Shown: positions 1 to 9,085, counted from the first letter of the stretch. The stretch: 64,000 nt of DNA from Fodinibius sp964490705 (GCA_964490705.1 CAZBCG010000003.1:62001-126000); one strand, 5' to 3'. Notes: generated from the letters alone by a model not told the origin. Program-made: numbers and translations.

Positions 1-949
1 AGACGAGTTTGAGCAATATGTTGGCGACTGGGCGCATGCTGCCCAGGCGGCCTCGTCATTGAAGAAGATGAAAATAGCATCTATCGGTAAGATGCACGGC
101 ATGGGAGATACGCTCAGCGATGAGGCCGCATTTACGCGTGTGATTGGTCCCGAAGTCAATCGCGAATACATTGGACAGGTATTTCGGGAGATGGAGTCGG
201 TCACCAACGATGAAGTTGAAGAACAGATGGCCATTGAGCACGGTCGCTTTGATGTGGATGATGACATGCCCGACAAAAACTTTCGGTATGCCGTGCGGAT
301 GTATCTGGGATTCAAAAAATTCTTACAAAACGGAGACTATAGAGGCTTTTCGGCGCACTTCGATACCTTTAAAGGCGATGGACGTTTTGAGCAGATCAAT
401 ATGCTGGCGGCCTCTAACTTGATGGCTGAAGGATATGGATATGCCGCTGAAGGCGATACCAATACGGCCAGTATGGTTGCGGCCGGACATATCCTGGACG
501 GTGATGCGCACTTTACCGAGATGTATGCGATGGATTTTGAACGCGATTCCATGCTTATGAGTCACATGGGTGAAGGCAACTGGAAAGTGGCCAGAGACGA
601 TGAACCTGTTCGCCTGGCTAATCGCGAGCTCGGTATTGGTGACCTGGCAAATCCACCGACTACCGTTTTTCGAGCTGAACCCGGACCGGCAACCATTGTT
701 TCATTGGTTCATCTGGTGGGCGAAGAGTTTCGTCTGGTAGCAGCACAGGGAGAAGTGCTCGATTCTCAAAAATATCCCACCATCGAAATGCCGTATTTTC
801 ACTTTAAGCCCGATTCCGGCTTGCGCGAATGCAACGATGCGTGGTTAAAGGCAGGAGGGACCCATCACCAGGTGATGTTACAGGGCGATCAGCGCCGCAA
901 ATGGAAAATGCTGTGCCGTATTCTGGATATCGAGTATGTAGAAGTTTAG
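1..949 (+). CDS. araA: L-arabinose isomerase, C-terminal part (5' end outside window)
   Basis: This enzyme interconverts L-arabinose and L-ribulose, the first step of arabinose catabolism, in the cytoplasm. The reading frame is open from the window edge, so about 315 of the usual roughly 500 residues are visible. An internal TTG at 59 is not a credible start because homology continues upstream of it. Visible family landmarks are GKMHGMGDTL, the AEGD motif with the first catalytic Glu, a second Glu in FTEMY, a metal His in LMSHM, and the C-terminal His pair in GGTHHQV. These correspond to E306, E333, H350 and H450 of E. coli AraA by family knowledge. The spacing between the second Glu and SHM is two residues shorter than in E. 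coli. A sugar symporter follows 58 bp downstream and two arabinanases lie nearby, which supports the assignment. Confidence 0.85.
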   Translation, partial: DEFEQYVGDWAHAAQAASSLKKMKIASIGKMHGMGDTLSDEAAFTRVIGPEVNREYIGQVFREMESVTNDEVEEQMAIEHGRFDVDDDMPDKNFRYAVRMYLGFKKFLQNGDYRGFSAHFDTFKGDGRFEQINMLAASNLMAEGYGYAAEGDTNTASMVAAGHILDGDAHFTEMYAMDFERDSMLMSHMGEGNWKVARDDEPVRLANRELGIGDLANPPTTVFRAEPGPATIVSLVHLVGEEFRLVAAQGEVLDSQKYPTIEMPYFHFKPDSGLRECNDAWLKAGGTHHQVMLQGDQRRKWKMLCRILDIEYVEV

Positions 950-1007
950 AAATCGGATGGAATGGGTGATCAGATCAATCGTAATAAATTAGTTATATAG
1001 GAGCCTT

Positions 1008-2756
1008 ATGGGAACATTAGCAGCAATCGACTGGATTGTCATCTTTTTGTATTTCCTGCTTATTGCGGGTCTGGCCTGGTGGGTGATCAATAAAAAAACG
1101 GATACCACAACCGATTACTTTCTGGCGGGACGGCATCTCGGCTGGATCATTGTGGGTACCTCGATTTTTGCCTCGAACATTGGTTCGGAACACTTGGTTG
1201 GGCTTACCGGTACGGGTGCTACCGACGGGGTGGCAATGGCGCATTACGAGCTGCACGCTTGGTGTTTGTTAATTTTGGGATGGATAATGTTGCCGTTCTA
1301 CATCCGGTCGCGCGTGTTTACCATGCCCGAATTTCTGGAGAAGCGATTTTCGCCACTGGCCCGAACGGTGCTGTCCGGCGTATCGCTGTTGGCCTATGTG
1401 CTCACAAAAATTGCCGTCGGTATTTTTGCAGGCGGTATTGTATTCAGCGTACTCATGCCTGAAATCTCATTCATGGGTATGAACAGTTTTTGGATCGGGT
1501 CTATACTCGTGATCGTCTTTACCGGTCTTTATACCGTTTTGGGTGGTCTGAGAGCCGTAGCATACACGGAGGCCGTTCAGACATTGGTGCTAATTTTTGG
1601 CTCCGTAATGGTGCTTTACTACGGACTCGATGCCATCGGCGGCTGGGATCGACTGGTAGAAGTCGCCGGTCCCGAAATGTTTGACCTTTGGAAACCGATC
1701 GTTCCCGAAGGCATGAAAGCCACATGGGCGCCCGTCATGGGAGAGAATCGGATGGCGTGGTATTTTAATGGCAATTATCCCTGGTTGGGGATGTTGTTTG
1801 CTGCCCCCATTGTTGGGTTGTGGTACTGGACGACCGATCAGTATATCGTACAACGTGCCCTTGGAGCACCCAATGAAAAAGAAGGACGTCGCGGAACAAT
1901 TGCAGCTGCTTTTCTGAAACTATTGCCCGTATTCTTATTCATTATTCCCGGGATCATTGCGTTTGCAATTGCAAAGTCTGGAGAAGTCGCAGTTTTACAA
2001 CAAGAGTTAATCGGTCCATCGGGTGAAATTATTAATCAGAATGCACAGGCTTCGTTTCCATTGCTGGTTGCTCATATTTTACCTGTCGGAGTACGAGGGA
2101 TCGTGGTTGCAGGACTCTTAGCCGCTTTGATGAGTTCGCTGGCCGGTGTGTTTAACGCCTCGTCCACCTTGTTTACGATGGACTTCTACAGCAAATTCAA
2201 GCCGGATGCTTCGGAAGAGCACCTTGTTTGGATGGGACGTCTGGCAACAGTTATCATGGTTGTTATCGGGCTCCTTTGGATTCCGGTAATTCAGGGAAGT
2301 CGAGGTCTTTATGATTATCTACAGGGCGTTCAGGCTTATCTGGCACCGCCGATCTTCGTGGTCTTTTTCTTTGGGATTTTCTTCAAGAGGCTTAACAAAC
2401 AAGGTGCTTTATGGGCACTTTTTGTGGGGCTGTTTCTGGGAGTATTCCGCTTGGCCATTGATACACCGGTCATGCTGGGAGGCTTTACCTATGCCGAGGG
2501 CAGCTTCTTCTGGTTCATCAATAACGTATTCTTCCAGTATTACAGCCTGTTTATCTTTTTGGTCTGTATCGCCGTAATGTTTGGTGTGAGTTACATGACA
2601 GCTCCGCCAAGCTACGAGAAAATATCTGGCCTGACTTACGGCACGCTCACCGAAGAGGATAAACGGGCATCGCGCGAAAGCTGGAACTGGGTGGATGTTA
2701 CGCTCTCCGTTCTGCTGGTTGCCATTATTGGATTTATCTACATTTACTTCTCATAA
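1008..2756 (+). CDS. Sodium/sugar symporter, SSS (SGLT-like) family
   Basis: This is a sodium-coupled solute transporter of the inner membrane, 582 residues, the usual size for vSGLT-like members. The N-terminal part carries the family signature TTDYFLAGRHLGW followed by FASNIGSEHLVG. The GLLAALMSSLAGVFNASS segment near residue 370 matches the helix that carries the Na2-site serines. About 14 hydrophobic segments can be seen, and the protein ends in a last helix at IGFIYIYFS. The ATG at 1008 has a purine-rich site (TAGGAG) about ten bases upstream. Its position just after the arabinose isomerase makes L-arabinose or an arabinose-containing sugar the likely substrate; that specificity is inference. 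A strong hairpin terminator lies after the stop. Confidence 0.9.
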   Translation: MGTLAAIDWIVIFLYFLLIAGLAWWVINKKTDTTTDYFLAGRHLGWIIVGTSIFASNIGSEHLVGLTGTGATDGVAMAHYELHAWCLLILGWIMLPFYIRSRVFTMPEFLEKRFSPLARTVLSGVSLLAYVLTKIAVGIFAGGIVFSVLMPEISFMGMNSFWIGSILVIVFTGLYTVLGGLRAVAYTEAVQTLVLIFGSVMVLYYGLDAIGGWDRLVEVAGPEMFDLWKPIVPEGMKATWAPVMGENRMAWYFNGNYPWLGMLFAAPIVGLWYWTTDQYIVQRALGAPNEKEGRRGTIAAAFLKLLPVFLFIIPGIIAFAIAKSGEVAVLQQELIGPSGEIINQNAQASFPLLVAHILPVGVRGIVVAGLLAALMSSLAGVFNASSTLFTMDFYSKFKPDASEEHLVWMGRLATVIMVVIGLLWIPVIQGSRGLYDYLQGVQAYLAPPIFVVFFFGIFFKRLNKQGALWALFVGLFLGVFRLAIDTPVMLGGFTYAEGSFFWFINNVFFQYYSLFIFLVCIAVMFGVSYMTAPPSYEKISGLTYGTLTEEDKRASRESWNWVDVTLSVLLVAIIGFIYIYFS

Positions 2757-2788
2757 GAAATCCAGGAAATGTAATATTGAGGCAATAA

Positions 2789-2829
2789 AAAAAGACGCTC
2801 AGAATACACTCTGAGCGTCTTTTTGTTTT
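2789..2829. terminator. Bidirectional intrinsic terminator
   Basis: A perfect 13-bp stem (2791-2803 with 2810-2822) encloses the 6-base loop ATACAC. It is followed by T-rich sequence on the right and preceded by an A-run on the left. It sits between the convergent symporter and HAD genes and can serve both strands. Confidence 0.9.
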
Positions 2830-2849
2830 TAAAGAGATGTAAACGTTGG

Positions 2850-3521
2850 TTATTGCTTGGTCGCAATAGCAGGCAAATCCAAGAGCCTATCAACGTTTAG
2901 ATCTACGAAATCGGCAATCATCAACGAACAGGGCGCCAACTCTTGTTCGCTATGCGTGGTGGTGACGCCCACGACCGATGCTCCGGCTTGACGTCCGGCT
3001 TCTACGCCCGATACCGAATCCTCAAACACAATACAGCTTTCGGGATTTCGATCTAACGCCGCTGATGCTTTAAGATACACTTCGGGATCAGGTTTGCCGG
3101 TGGTAACGTGCGAAGAGTCGAGCACGGTCTTGAAATACTCTTCGATCTCCAGTCGAGATAAAATATAATCAGCATTTTCGCCCGGAGCCGATGTTGCTAC
3201 CGCCATGGGGATTTCCTGTGAACGCAAAGCGTCCAGAAAATCGTGCATGCCCGCCACGATATGATCTTCGGGGATAAACATATCTCGGAACAGTTGCTCT
3301 TTTTCATCGGCCAGTGCTTTCAGCTTATCGGGACTTACATCCCCAAACACTTCGGGGATCCATTCTTTATTCGTGCGTCCATACAGCCGATTTTCTATAA
3401 AAGATTGAGAAAGATCGTGACCATATTTCTCACAGAATTTGTGGAGTGATTTTTTATGAACGGGATTACTGTGGACGATCACGCCGTCCATATCAAAAAT
3501 TACGCCGGGAGTATTAGTCAT
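2850..3521 (-). CDS. HAD-superfamily phosphatase/phosphomutase, beta-phosphoglucomutase-like
   Basis: A 223-residue haloacid-dehalogenase family protein, expected to act on a phosphorylated sugar in the cytoplasm. Motif I is FDMDGV with nucleophile Asp10 and Asp12; motif II is the Thr/Ser in ATSAPG; motif III is the Lys in GKPDPEVY; motif IV is VFEDSVSGVEAG. The helical cap between motifs I and II (roughly residues 20-85) is the C1 type of the beta-phosphoglucomutase group. Members of this group include phosphoglucomutases and sugar-phosphate phosphatases, and the substrate cannot be read from the sequence. It is convergent with the symporter and lies beside arabinanase genes, so a sugar-phosphate role in the same pathway is plausible. 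No lipid or export signal is seen. Confidence 0.85.
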   Translation of the reverse strand: MTNTPGVIFDMDGVIVHSNPVHKKSLHKFCEKYGHDLSQSFIENRLYGRTNKEWIPEVFGDVSPDKLKALADEKEQLFRDMFIPEDHIVAGMHDFLDALRSQEIPMAVATSAPGENADYILSRLEIEEYFKTVLDSSHVTTGKPDPEVYLKASAALDRNPESCIVFEDSVSGVEAGRQAGASVVGVTTTHSEQELAPCSLMIADFVDLNVDRLLDLPAIATKQ

Positions 3522-3602
3522 TCGTCAGTCTATTGTACATCAATTATAATTCAGGCGGAGATTAAGCAATGTTAGGCATTTTCAAAAGCCAATGCTGTAA
3601 CC

Positions 3603-4685
3603 TTAATTATTTGATAACGAGATGCTTGGCCATCCATTATTCCATGCTATTTCTTCAATGATTAGCTTGGCTTTTCCCTCATCGGATTTGTCATAGCCGT
3701 GAAAAACAAGATAGTCGGTATCGCCAAAGGTATAAGCGGCTTGATGTCCCACTGCGGCCCAGTCTTCATTTTCCTTGGCGATAAGAGTACCGCCGCCGTG
3801 AATCATTTTTTCTCCGGATTTATCCAGATAGGGACCGGTAATATCCTTGGATCTGCCCACCTTAATTTTATACGAGCTGTCCAGGCCGCGGCAGCACCGA
3901 TCCATGGAGACAAACAGATAGTAATAATCATTTTTTTGAAAGATAAAAGGGGCTTCAACGGCTCCAAACTCCATATTTTTAGCATCTTCAAGTATATCTT
4001 CGGGATATAATTTCTCATAATTCAGTTCGGGATTAGCGGCATCACCGGCATCGCGCTCATCCAGTTTCCAGTAGCGATGACGAGCGGCAATAGTGTGCCA
4101 TTCTTGGGGCGAACGCGCAATGTCCTTAAGGTTATCCTGCAGTTTTACCAGCTTCAATCCCATCCAAAAAGAACCGAACGAAAGCCAAGGCGTGCCCTCA
4201 TCATCAAACGCGAGATTAGGATCGATGGCATTCCACATATCGCGTCCCGGTACAGATTGCACAACAATACCATGATCTACCCATTCATAATTTTCATCCT
4301 CTGGATTCAGTGTTTCATTTGTCGCAACGCCGATGGCCGAATTGTTGCGCCCGAACTGCGATACCGAATAGTAGAGATAAAACGTGCCGTCGTGCTCAGC
4401 GATATCCGGCGCCCACTCCACATTGTCGAAATCGGGCACCAGGTCAAAGCTCCATTCCGGTGCGGACTCAAAAACGGGTCCTACAAACTCCCATTCCTTC
4501 ATATCGGGGGATGACCAGATGGCAAGTCCTTTGCCCGTTCCAAAGGCGTAATAGGTGCCATCGTCTTCAATCATCACCGGGTCGTGAATAGGTATGAGCT
4601 CATTGATTTGCGCATCCGAAGTAAAAGGAGTTATCAAGAATATGAATGCAACCAGAAATGAGATATAAGAAGTGTAAGATTTCAT
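3603..4685 (-). CDS. Exported GH43 arabinan endo-1,5-alpha-L-arabinosidase (copy 1)
   Basis: A secreted glycoside hydrolase of family 43, 360 residues, with a signal peptide (hydrophobic residues about 8-23, cleavage after SDA). It is predicted to cut alpha-1,5-arabinan. The three family acids are visible: catalytic base Asp35 in HDPVM, pKa-modulating Asp155 in AIDPN, and acid Glu244 in VEAPF. The five-bladed propeller spans the rest of the chain, with no accessory binding module. It is a close paralogue of the gene just upstream; the two differ mainly by an insert of about 18 residues (about 215-242) just before the catalytic Glu, which could alter the substrate cleft. A gap of 33 bp after copy 2 suggests a shared transcript. 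Confidence 0.85.
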   Translation of the reverse strand: MKSYTSYISFLVAFIFLITPFTSDAQINELIPIHDPVMIEDDGTYYAFGTGKGLAIWSSPDMKEWEFVGPVFESAPEWSFDLVPDFDNVEWAPDIAEHDGTFYLYYSVSQFGRNNSAIGVATNETLNPEDENYEWVDHGIVVQSVPGRDMWNAIDPNLAFDDEGTPWLSFGSFWMGLKLVKLQDNLKDIARSPQEWHTIAARHRYWKLDERDAGDAANPELNYEKLYPEDILEDAKNMEFGAVEAPFIFQKNDYYYLFVSMDRCCRGLDSSYKIKVGRSKDITGPYLDKSGEKMIHGGGTLIAKENEDWAAVGHQAAYTFGDTDYLVFHGYDKSDEGKAKLIIEEIAWNNGWPSISLSNN

Positions 4686-4718
4686 ATCAGAAAGAGTTAA
4701 TTAGTGGTCGGTTAATTG

Positions 4719-5744
4719 CTAGTTATTTATAGAAATAGATGGCCATCCGTTGTGCCAGCGTATTTCTTTGATGATCAGTTTCGATTCTCCATCATCTGTG
4801 TTGTCGTATCCGTGAAAAATCAGGTAATCGGTGTCATCAAAAGTATAGGCGGCTTGGTGTCCGACGGCAGCCCACCGATCATTCCCTTTGGCTACGAGCG
4901 TACCGCCGCCGTGCAACATTTTTTTGCCGGCTTTATCTATATAGGGACCGGTAATATTTTGGGATCGCCCGACAACAATCTTATAGGTACTTTCTTCGCC
5001 CGAACAACATTGATCCCACGAAGCAAAAAGGTAATAATAGCCATTCTTTTGAAAGATGAAGGGGGCTTCTATATCTCCGCTGGAACTATTTCCGGCATCA
5101 CGTTCATCCAGTTTCCAGTAGCGATGCCGTTTGGCTATCGTCCGCCAGTGCTGGGGAGAGGTTACAATCTCAGTAAGGTTTTGATCAAGCTGAACAATTT
5201 TCAATCCCAGCCAGTAGGATCCAAACGAAAGCCAAGGCGTGCCTTCATCATCAAACGCCAGATTGGGATCGATGGCATTCCACATATCGCGCCCCGGCAC
5301 CGATTGCACAACCGGTCCGTGATCTATCCACTCATAATTGGGATTTTCGGGATTTAGGGTCTCATTCGTTGCAACTCCGATTGCCGAGGTGTTTTGACCA
5401 AAATCAGAAACAGAATAATAGAGATAAAACGTGCCGTTTTGCTTTGCAATATCCGGGGCCCACATGTGACCGCGAAAATCAGGAACTATTTTTTTAGTCC
5501 AAGAGGGCGGTTTTTCGAAAACAGGCTTATGGCGTGTCCAGTTTTTCATGTCCGAAGATGACCATATCGAAATGCCCCAGCCGGTACCAAACAGATAATA
5601 AGTACCTTCATCTTGAATCATGACCGGGTCGTGTACTTCAGGGGTATTCGATTGAGCCTGTACAATCCCGGCATTGAGCATCAGAAACAACGTGGCGAAG
5701 GTAGCGGCTGTCCATCTTTTGATGCTCTTGCTAAAGGATATCAT
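4719..5744 (-). CDS. Exported GH43 arabinan endo-1,5-alpha-L-arabinosidase (copy 2)
   Basis: A secreted GH43 hydrolase of 341 residues with a signal peptide ending at VQA-Q (about residue 30). The catalytic triad is intact: Asp39 in HDPVM, Asp159 in AIDPN and Glu226 in IEAPF. It shares long identical blocks with copy 1, such as VQSVPGRDMWNAIDPN, so the pair arose by tandem duplication. This copy lacks the insert before the acid Glu and has a distinct CCSGEES loop. It is first in the leftward pair, and an inverted repeat at 5756-5776 just upstream of its start could be an operator. Expected role is extracellular or periplasmic release of arabino-oligosaccharides for the nearby symporter and isomerase. 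Confidence 0.85.
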   Translation of the reverse strand: MISFSKSIKRWTAATFATLFLMLNAGIVQAQSNTPEVHDPVMIQDEGTYYLFGTGWGISIWSSSDMKNWTRHKPVFEKPPSWTKKIVPDFRGHMWAPDIAKQNGTFYLYYSVSDFGQNTSAIGVATNETLNPENPNYEWIDHGPVVQSVPGRDMWNAIDPNLAFDDEGTPWLSFGSYWLGLKIVQLDQNLTEIVTSPQHWRTIAKRHRYWKLDERDAGNSSSGDIEAPFIFQKNGYYYLFASWDQCCSGEESTYKIVVGRSQNITGPYIDKAGKKMLHGGGTLVAKGNDRWAAVGHQAAYTFDDTDYLIFHGYDNTDDGESKLIIKEIRWHNGWPSISINN

Positions 5745-5755
5745 AAATAAATACC

Positions 5756-5776
5756 TAAGTGTTTTAAATACACTTA
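5756..5776. promoter_or_regulatory. Candidate operator palindrome upstream of the GH43 pair
   Basis: Perfect 7-bp arms TAAGTGT and ACACTTA are separated by the A/T spacer TTTAAAT. The site begins 12 bp upstream of the GH43 start codon, a usual place for a repressor site. The regulator is unknown and no regulator gene lies in the window; assignment as an operator is inference. Confidence 0.4.
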
Positions 5777-5897
5777 TTAATAGGCATTTTGTTTAATTTT
5801 TGCAACTCTTGGAGAGGACGAAGTGATTAGTAATCAGGAATGCCAATTTATGGCTTACTGTTGATTAGGTCGAAGTCATTCAGAATCAAAAGCGATT

Positions 5898-7379
5898 ATG
5901 AAAAATATCAACAGCAAGCGGGTTTTTAAGCGAAATGGCAAGGAACCCAATCAGCAGGGAGATTATGTACTCTATTGGATGCAAACCAATCGTCGATTCC
6001 AGTATAATTATGCGCTGGAATATGCGGTTGGCTGGGCCAACAAGCTGGACAAACCGCTACTAATTTACGAGGGATTGAGTTGCGATTATCCCTGGGCGTC
6101 GGATCGATTTCATTATTTTATTATGGAAGGGATGGCCGAGAATCTGGACTATGCCCGCACAAATGACTTAAACTATTATTGTTACCTGGAGGATGAGTCT
6201 GGTGCTGGAAATGGGTTGCTGTATTCGCTGGCCCCCAATGCCTGTACGATTATTTCGGATGAATATCCGGTATTTATCATTCGTGAGCATAATGAAAAGG
6301 TGGGTACAAGGCTTGATGTTCCGTATATCACGGTCGATTCCAATGGACTTATCCCGCTGGGGCTCACCGAAAAAGCGCCCTACAATGCCTACTTTTTCCG
6401 AAAGATTATGCAGCGGAATTTTTTGGAGTGCTATACTAATCCGCCTGAACAGGATCCGTTTGATGACCTGGAAAACAAGGATGATATTTCGTTACCGCTC
6501 GATTTTTTAGAACGATATCCGTCTGCTGAAAATCATCTCGAACATCCCGAGGGATTTATTAGCGAATTGCCGATCAATCATAAGATAGGGAAAATTGAGT
6601 TACAGGGAACACGTCAAGCGGCGCTGGGCAAACTGGGGCAGTTTATTCAATACGGATTGTCGAAATATGATGAGCATCGAAACGATCCCGATGAGGGTGC
6701 CGCAAGCGGGCTGAGTCCGTGGCTGCATTTTGGAAAGATATCCGAATACGAAATTGTGGATGCGGTGTTCGATCATCAGCCGAAGGGATGGTCGCTTGAT
6801 GATATTACGTTCAATAAGGGATCCACCGGCGGGTTTTTTAACGGAGATCCCAATGTGGATGCTTTTCTGGATGAGGTGATTACTTGGCGTGAAGTGGGAT
6901 TCCATTTTGCCCATCACGAGCCCAATTATGATCAGTATGAGTCGCTGCCGGATTGGGCATTGGAAACCTTGGAGAAACACAAAGACGACCCGCGCGAATA
7001 TATTTATGAGCTCGAAGAGTTTGCACAGTCACAGACCCACGACGAAATCTGGAATGCTGCACAGACCCAGCTCCGTGAAGAGGGCGTGATGCAAAACTAC
7101 CTGCGGATGTTGTGGGGGAAGAAAGTGCTGGAGTGGACGCCCAATCCTGAAACCGCGCTGGCGTATTTGATTGAGTTGAACAACCGTTATGCCATTGATG
7201 GACGCGATCCCAATAGTTATTCGGGTATTTTCTGGATTTTCGGTCGATTCGATCGGGCTTGGCAAGAGCGTCCTATTTATGGGAAGACGCGTTATATGAC
7301 CAGCGACAGTACGCGTCGCAAGTTGAAGTTGCAACAGTATCTGGATAAATATGGCAACCAGAAAACGCTGGATGTTTAG
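5898..7379 (+). CDS. phr: Class II CPD photolyase
   Basis: A light-driven flavoenzyme of 493 residues that repairs cyclobutane pyrimidine dimers in DNA. The class II signatures are clear: YVLYWMQTNRR at the N-terminal antenna-domain start, THDEIWNAAQTQL and NYLRMLWGKKVLEWT in the FAD-binding part, then NRYAIDGRDPNSYSG and the closing RPIYGKTRYM block. Length matches class II enzymes of about 450-500 residues. This class is phylogenetically distinct from the common bacterial class I and CPF cryptochromes. The gene stands alone, transcribed away from the arabinanase pair, with no partner gene. No regulatory site was recognised. Confidence 0.9.
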   Translation: MKNINSKRVFKRNGKEPNQQGDYVLYWMQTNRRFQYNYALEYAVGWANKLDKPLLIYEGLSCDYPWASDRFHYFIMEGMAENLDYARTNDLNYYCYLEDESGAGNGLLYSLAPNACTIISDEYPVFIIREHNEKVGTRLDVPYITVDSNGLIPLGLTEKAPYNAYFFRKIMQRNFLECYTNPPEQDPFDDLENKDDISLPLDFLERYPSAENHLEHPEGFISELPINHKIGKIELQGTRQAALGKLGQFIQYGLSKYDEHRNDPDEGAASGLSPWLHFGKISEYEIVDAVFDHQPKGWSLDDITFNKGSTGGFFNGDPNVDAFLDEVITWREVGFHFAHHEPNYDQYESLPDWALETLEKHKDDPREYIYELEEFAQSQTHDEIWNAAQTQLREEGVMQNYLRMLWGKKVLEWTPNPETALAYLIELNNRYAIDGRDPNSYSGIFWIFGRFDRAWQERPIYGKTRYMTSDSTRRKLKLQQYLDKYGNQKTLDV

Positions 7380-7444
7380 ATTAGGCCGCGAATTTATATG
7401 GATAAATATATTTTGATATTCGATAATAAATCTAGAAGAACTAC

Positions 7445-7500
7445 CATGTCATCCTGAACTTGCCGTGTCCCGACCCTTCGGGGGTTTCAGGATCTTGTGA
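7445..7500. repeat. REP-like palindromic repeat
   Basis: An outer 8-bp stem ATCCTGAA (7451-7458) pairs with TTCAGGAT (7486-7493). Inside it sits a second hairpin, CCCGA-CCCT-TCGGG (7469-7482). The words TGTCATCCT and CCCGA..TCGGG recur at 52651-52720, and the CCCGA hairpin recurs at 54698-54715. It lies between the convergent photolyase and nucleoside phosphorylase genes. Confidence 0.7.
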
Positions 7501-8292
7501 TTAAAAATCTTCAATAAGTTTGGTAACCAACTTTGCAAAATCCTCTTTGCGCGAATCGGCTGCCGCCTTTACTTCATCGTGATCCAGCTTACCTTTACTT
7601 ACGCCAGTTGCCATATTGGTAATTAATGAAATAGCTACCGATTTAAGTTCCAGTCGTGCAGCTTCGAACAGCTCAGGGGCAGTGGACATCCCCACCGCGT
7701 CGGCGCCCATCTGACGAAAAGCGCGTATTTCGGCTTTGGTTTCATAATTGGGGCCGGTAGCAAATAGATAAGTGCCTTGCTGTGTAACCAGTCCCAGATC
7801 GGCAGCAAGCTGGCGTACATCATCGATCCAGCGGTGATGCAAATAGCGGTGTCTGTTATTCCCGTGGGGAGAGATCGTCAAATTACTTCGGATGATTCCC
7901 TCGATCACCATCAAATCACCTATCGAAAATGAGGTGTTGATACCGCCTGCTGCATTAGAAACAATCAGCTTGTTGGCTCCCAGTGCTTTAGCAAGATAAA
8001 CTGGAGTGGCGGCCTGTTCAAAAGAAAAGCCTTCGTAATAATGAAAGCGTCCCGAAAAAGCCATGATATTATTACCGTTGACTTGCCCAAAGATGAGTTC
8101 ACCGGCATGACCTTGTACCGATGAAACGGGCATGCCCGGAATATCATCATAAGCAATTGAGCGGGGATTTTTGATCTCATCGGTAAAACCGCCCAGACCA
8201 GATCCGAGAATTATGGCCGCTTCAATTTTATCAGGCAGATCCTGTTCTTGCAGGTAATCAATTATTTGATTGGTAAAGTCGGGTAGTGCCAT
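7501..8292 (-). CDS. Purine nucleoside phosphorylase (trimeric type)
   Basis: A cytoplasmic salvage enzyme of 263 residues that phosphorolyses inosine/guanosine to base and ribose-1-phosphate. Visible motifs are the phosphate-binding GSGLGGF loop, the HYYEG active-site His, SNAAGGIN, FATGPNYET with its base-contacting Glu, GMSTAPE, and SLITNMATG with the purine-binding Asn. These place it in the PNP/MTAP family of trimeric enzymes rather than the hexameric DeoD type. It follows the MBL-fold hydrolase gene by a single base, so the two are probably cotranscribed. Whether it prefers guanosine or inosine cannot be told. Confidence 0.9.
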   Translation of the reverse strand: MALPDFTNQIIDYLQEQDLPDKIEAAIILGSGLGGFTDEIKNPRSIAYDDIPGMPVSSVQGHAGELIFGQVNGNNIMAFSGRFHYYEGFSFEQAATPVYLAKALGANKLIVSNAAGGINTSFSIGDLMVIEGIIRSNLTISPHGNNRHRYLHHRWIDDVRQLAADLGLVTQQGTYLFATGPNYETKAEIRAFRQMGADAVGMSTAPELFEAARLELKSVAISLITNMATGVSKGKLDHDEVKAAADSRKEDFAKLVTKLIEDF

Positions 8293-8293
8293 A

Positions 8294-9085
8294 TTAAATT
8301 GTCTCGATTTTATATCCCTGCTGTTCGTCGTATTCGGTAAGGTTAAAGAGCGGGTGGTGTGAATCGTGATAACCCATCACAGTGTATTGTTCTTCATAGG
8401 CTTTCTTGGTGAGTTGTTTCCGGACTTCCATGCTGCGGTCGGCATCAAAATCGTATTTGGCTGCAAATTTTCGGTTAACTTCTCCCCGCGTAGCCAGGAC
8501 ATCACCCGCCATCAGGTATTTTTGGGTCCCGTCATCGAATAGCAAAACTTGCGAAAATTCGGTATGCCCCCCAATTTTTTTGATGCTGATTTCGGGGTAG
8601 GGCTGACCCTCATCATCCAGAAAATGCAGATCGGCTTTGGCATCGAGGAAGTGGGCAAATTCCGTTTTTTTATCGTCATAGTATTCATCCATGGCCATCA
8701 CCTTTTGCCATCCATTTTTGGAAACCCAAAGCTTGGCATCCGGGAAAGTCAGTTCCCAGAAACCGGATGATTTGCCGGCCAATCCGCCAATATGATCGTA
8801 ATGCAGATGACTGGCAAAAATATCGGTGATGTCGTACTCGGTTAATTGATGTTTTTCAAGATTTTCTTTGATCAGATCGGTACTCGTATCTTCGCCAAAG
8901 TCGCCAATGCCCACATCAAACAATATATTTTTGTCTCCGGATTGAATCAGAAATGGATTCAGCGAAATTTTAAGCGCCCCTTTAGCCGGTGGATCATCGC
9001 GATTTATGCGGTTAAATTTTTTATCCAGTCCAACGCTGAACGTGCCTTCATAAAGAGGGTGGGCAGAAATAGTTTTTGTACTCAT
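8294..9085 (-). CDS. Metallo-beta-lactamase-fold hydrolase
   Basis: A cytoplasmic 263-residue protein of the MBL superfamily. The di-metal motif HLHYDH is at residues 93-98, with a later metal His in GGHTEFSQ and the bridging Asp in MAGDV. The N-terminal layout, with a long strand region before NILFDVGIG, resembles the AHL-lactonase/phosphotriesterase-like branch of the family. Exact substrate is unknown; lactonase activity would be a guess. No signal peptide is visible. It is the first gene of a probable two-gene unit with purine nucleoside phosphorylase (1-bp gap). An A/T-rich perfect inverted repeat separates it from phoH upstream. Confidence 0.8.
   Translation of the reverse strand: MSTKTISAHPLYEGTFSVGLDKKFNRINRDDPPAKGALKISLNPFLIQSGDKNILFDVGIGDFGEDTSTDLIKENLEKHQLTEYDITDIFASHLHYDHIGGLAGKSSGFWELTFPDAKLWVSKNGWQKVMAMDEYYDDKKTEFAHFLDAKADLHFLDDEGQPYPEISIKKIGGHTEFSQVLLFDDGTQKYLMAGDVLATRGEVNRKFAAKYDFDADRSMEVRKQLTKKAYEEQYTVMGYHDSHHPLFNLTEYDEQQGYKIETI

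Noticed and set aside
59..61. TTG at 59 as the start of the arabinose isomerase
   Set aside because: The frame is open upstream and the protein would lack its N-terminal domain; the gene continues outside the window.
4716..5357. Rightward 213-residue frame opposite the GH43 gene
   Set aside because: A mirror frame also appears opposite the GH43 paralogue, as expected from conservation of the sense strand only.
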